22,654 nucleotides of DNA, from assembly GCA_031367195.1 (NCBI GenBank), contig JANLPL010000046.1:1-22654 (forward strand), written 5' to 3'. The translations under genes and the position numbers were made by a program. This document shows positions 21,648 through 22,654 of the stretch, in pieces. This DNA is from Roseiarcus sp031367195 (GTDB lineage: Bacteria; Pseudomonadota; Alphaproteobacteria; Rhizobiales; Beijerinckiaceae). Position 1 is the stretch's first letter. Every line of letters starts with the position of its first letter. The notes under the pieces were generated by a model. It was given only the letters and a program-made list of their open reading frames with translations. It was not told the origin of the DNA and did no database searches.

Positions 21648-22274
21648 TCAAGTTCTGACGCGGCTTTCGACGATGGCCACGGCGCGCGCCAGGGAAGCGT
21701 CGATGTCCAGCCGCGTGGTGTCCAGCGCGATGGCGTCGGCCGCCGCGCGCATCGGCGCGTCCGCCCGCTCCGCGTCGCGCGCGTCGCGTCGGGCGATGTC
21801 GGCGAGCACAGAGGCGTAGTCGATCTTCTCGTCGCGCCGCATCAGCTCCAGCGCCCGCCGTTGCGCGCGCGCCGCCGCGCTGGCGGTGACGAAAATCTTC
21901 ACATCGGCGTTCGGGCAGATCACGGTGCCGATGTCGCGACCGTCAAGCACCGCGCCGCCCGGGCGGCCCGCGAAATCGCGCTGCGCCTTGATCAGCGCCG
22001 CCCGCACCTCCGGCATGGCGGCGACGACCGAGGCCGCCTCGCCCATCCCAGCGCCGCGCAACTGATCCTCGTCGAACTCCATCAGGCCAAGCCCACGCGC
22101 CGCCGCGACGGCGGCCGCGACGTCGCCCAGATCCTTGTCGGCTTGCAGGAGGCTCGCCGCCGTGGCGCGATAGAGCAGACCGGTGTCGAGATGAGGCAGT
22201 CGGTAATGCGCCGCCAGCCGTCTCGCGATCGTGCCCTTGCCCGAGGCGGCCGGGCCGTCGATGGCGATGATCAC
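21648..22274 (-). CDS. cmk: Cytidylate kinase
   Basis: The 208-residue enzyme phosphorylates CMP and dCMP with ATP in the cytoplasm. It begins 'VIIAIDGPAASGKGTIARRLA' with P-loop GPAASGKGT (7-15), then 'LPHLDTGLLYRA', the acceptor-site 'LDGRDIGTVICPNADVKIFVTAS', and 'RRDARDAERADAPMRAAADAIALDTT'. GTG 22274 is chosen because homologues start directly at this strand. ATG 22358 would add 28 basic, non-family residues. The usual alphaproteobacterial neighbours aroA (upstream) and rpsA (downstream) are both missing here; merR is convergent instead. A GC hairpin follows the stop. Confidence 0.9.
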   Translation of the reverse strand: MIIAIDGPAASGKGTIARRLAAHYRLPHLDTGLLYRATAASLLQADKDLGDVAAAVAAARGLGLMEFDEDQLRGAGMGEAASVVAAMPEVRAALIKAQRDFAGRPGGAVLDGRDIGTVICPNADVKIFVTASAAARAQRRALELMRRDEKIDYASVLADIARRDARDAERADAPMRAAADAIALDTTRLDIDASLARAVAIVESRVRT

Positions 22275-22548
22275 GCGCCGCCCCACAGGCGCGACGCGCC
22301 TGGGGTTGCGCGCAAGCGCGACTTGTGGCCGAACCGAATCACGCTCGCCGCCCTTCACTCCGCGCCGTCATGAGACCGGCGCTCCGCTCGGAAGCGCGCA
22401 TTTAGGGCGGCGGCCGGCGGCTGTCGAGGGCTGCGGCGCGGCGGAACGGTATCGGCTCGAATCCCGGTCACGAACCGAAGGCGTCGTTCGTTTCCTCTCG
22501 CCGCGCGCTTAGGCGGAACTTCTTACTTTTGCGTGTAACCGGGGCAGA
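22275..22548. other. Non-coding region upstream of cmk
   Basis: No convincing gene is seen in these 274 bp. The minus strand should hold the cmk promoter, but no clear -35/-10 pair is visible. A 6-bp inverted repeat (ACGAAC at 22470-22475 with GTTCGT at 22486-22491, 10-nt loop) is the only structure noted. Confidence 0.4.
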
Positions 22549-22654
22549 TTACCGGGCGAGGGGGGATTTTGCTCGGGCGGCTGGAGCGCTGACGAGGGTT
22601 GCGAGGGGCGGGATTTTGAGTCCGGGGATGCCCAATCTGTCGCCGATGAATTCG
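22549..22654 (-). CDS. Possible C-terminal end of an unidentified protein (partial)
   Basis: On the minus strand a frame is open from the window edge to TAA at 22551-22549, giving 35 codons that begin 'EFIGDRLGIPGLKIPPLATL' and end in an Ala/Pro/Arg tail. I do not recognise the family. The first twenty residues look like a real protein, but at this GC content another minus-strand frame and a plus-strand frame are open too. If real, it would be the gene before cmk. It does not look like the aroA C-terminus expected there. Confidence 0.3.
   Translation of the reverse strand, partial: EFIGDRLGIPGLKIPPLATLVSAPAARAKSPLAR

Noticed and set aside
22275..22358. ATG 22358 as the cmk start
   Set aside because: It would add 28 basic residues before the first beta strand of a well-conserved kinase; GTG 22274 gives the normal N-terminus.
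22451..22475. tRNA-like T-loop (CTCGAATCCCGG) upstream of cmk
   Set aside because: The flanking bases do not form a 5-bp T stem or an acceptor stem, and no anticodon arm can be drawn.
22470..22491. Inverted GAAC/GTTC pair upstream of cmk as a LexA box
   Set aside because: The alphaproteobacterial operator is a direct repeat with a 7-bp spacer; this is an inverted pair with a different spacer.

Overview
The window reads as chromosomal DNA of a GC-rich alphaproteobacterium, most likely of the order Hyphomicrobiales (Rhizobiales). The indicators are an OlsB-type ornithine-lipid acyltransferase, a very large PodJ-like polarity protein with C-terminal SEL1 repeats, direct-repeat operators of the alphaproteobacterial LexA type (GTTC-N7-GTTC), and tightly packed genes with overlapping starts and stops. 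I see no insertion sequence, prophage, CRISPR array, rRNA or convincing tRNA. The genus cannot be set from the sequence alone.

Left part, plus strand (1-8382). The 3' end of a probable glycosyltransferase overlaps a complete GT4 glycosyltransferase (ATGA). After a short gap with an exact LexA-type box comes comM/yifB (AAA+ helicase). Then follow a membrane-anchored hybrid histidine kinase whose start codon lies inside a second exact LexA-type box, olsB, a DPM1/GtrB-like GT2 glycosyltransferase, and a polytopic GT-C-like membrane protein. The last two overlap by GTGA and look like a lipid-linked-sugar synthase paired with its membrane transferase.

Middle, minus strand (8384-10529): proX-like Ala-tRNA deacylase, a CnoX/YbbN-like thioredoxin-TPR protein, and a LON-domain protein, probably one transcription unit concerned with translation and protein quality control. 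The LON gene meets the GT-C gene tail to tail, one base apart. Divergently on the plus strand (10681-12575) lie a DUF899 thioredoxin-like protein with a plausible sigma70 promoter and an iron-dependent alcohol dehydrogenase.

Right part. On the minus strand, read from 20883 down to 12572, are podJ-like (1727 aa), a metallophosphatase/5'-nucleotidase with a TTG start and no signal peptide, and a family VIII esterase/beta-lactamase-like serine hydrolase. The hydrolase and the alcohol dehydrogenase overlap at their stop codons. Divergent from podJ is a MerR-type regulator, with a 248-bp shared upstream region holding a CtrA-like site and a leader hairpin. A strong GC hairpin separates merR from cmk (cytidylate kinase, minus strand). 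The right edge holds the possible 3' end of an unidentified minus-strand gene.

The most interesting point is the pair of exact LexA-type operators at consecutive genes, comM and the hybrid kinase. It suggests that a DNA-damage-inducible helicase sits next to a possibly damage-inducible signalling kinase. The second main point is the repeat architecture of the PodJ-like protein.
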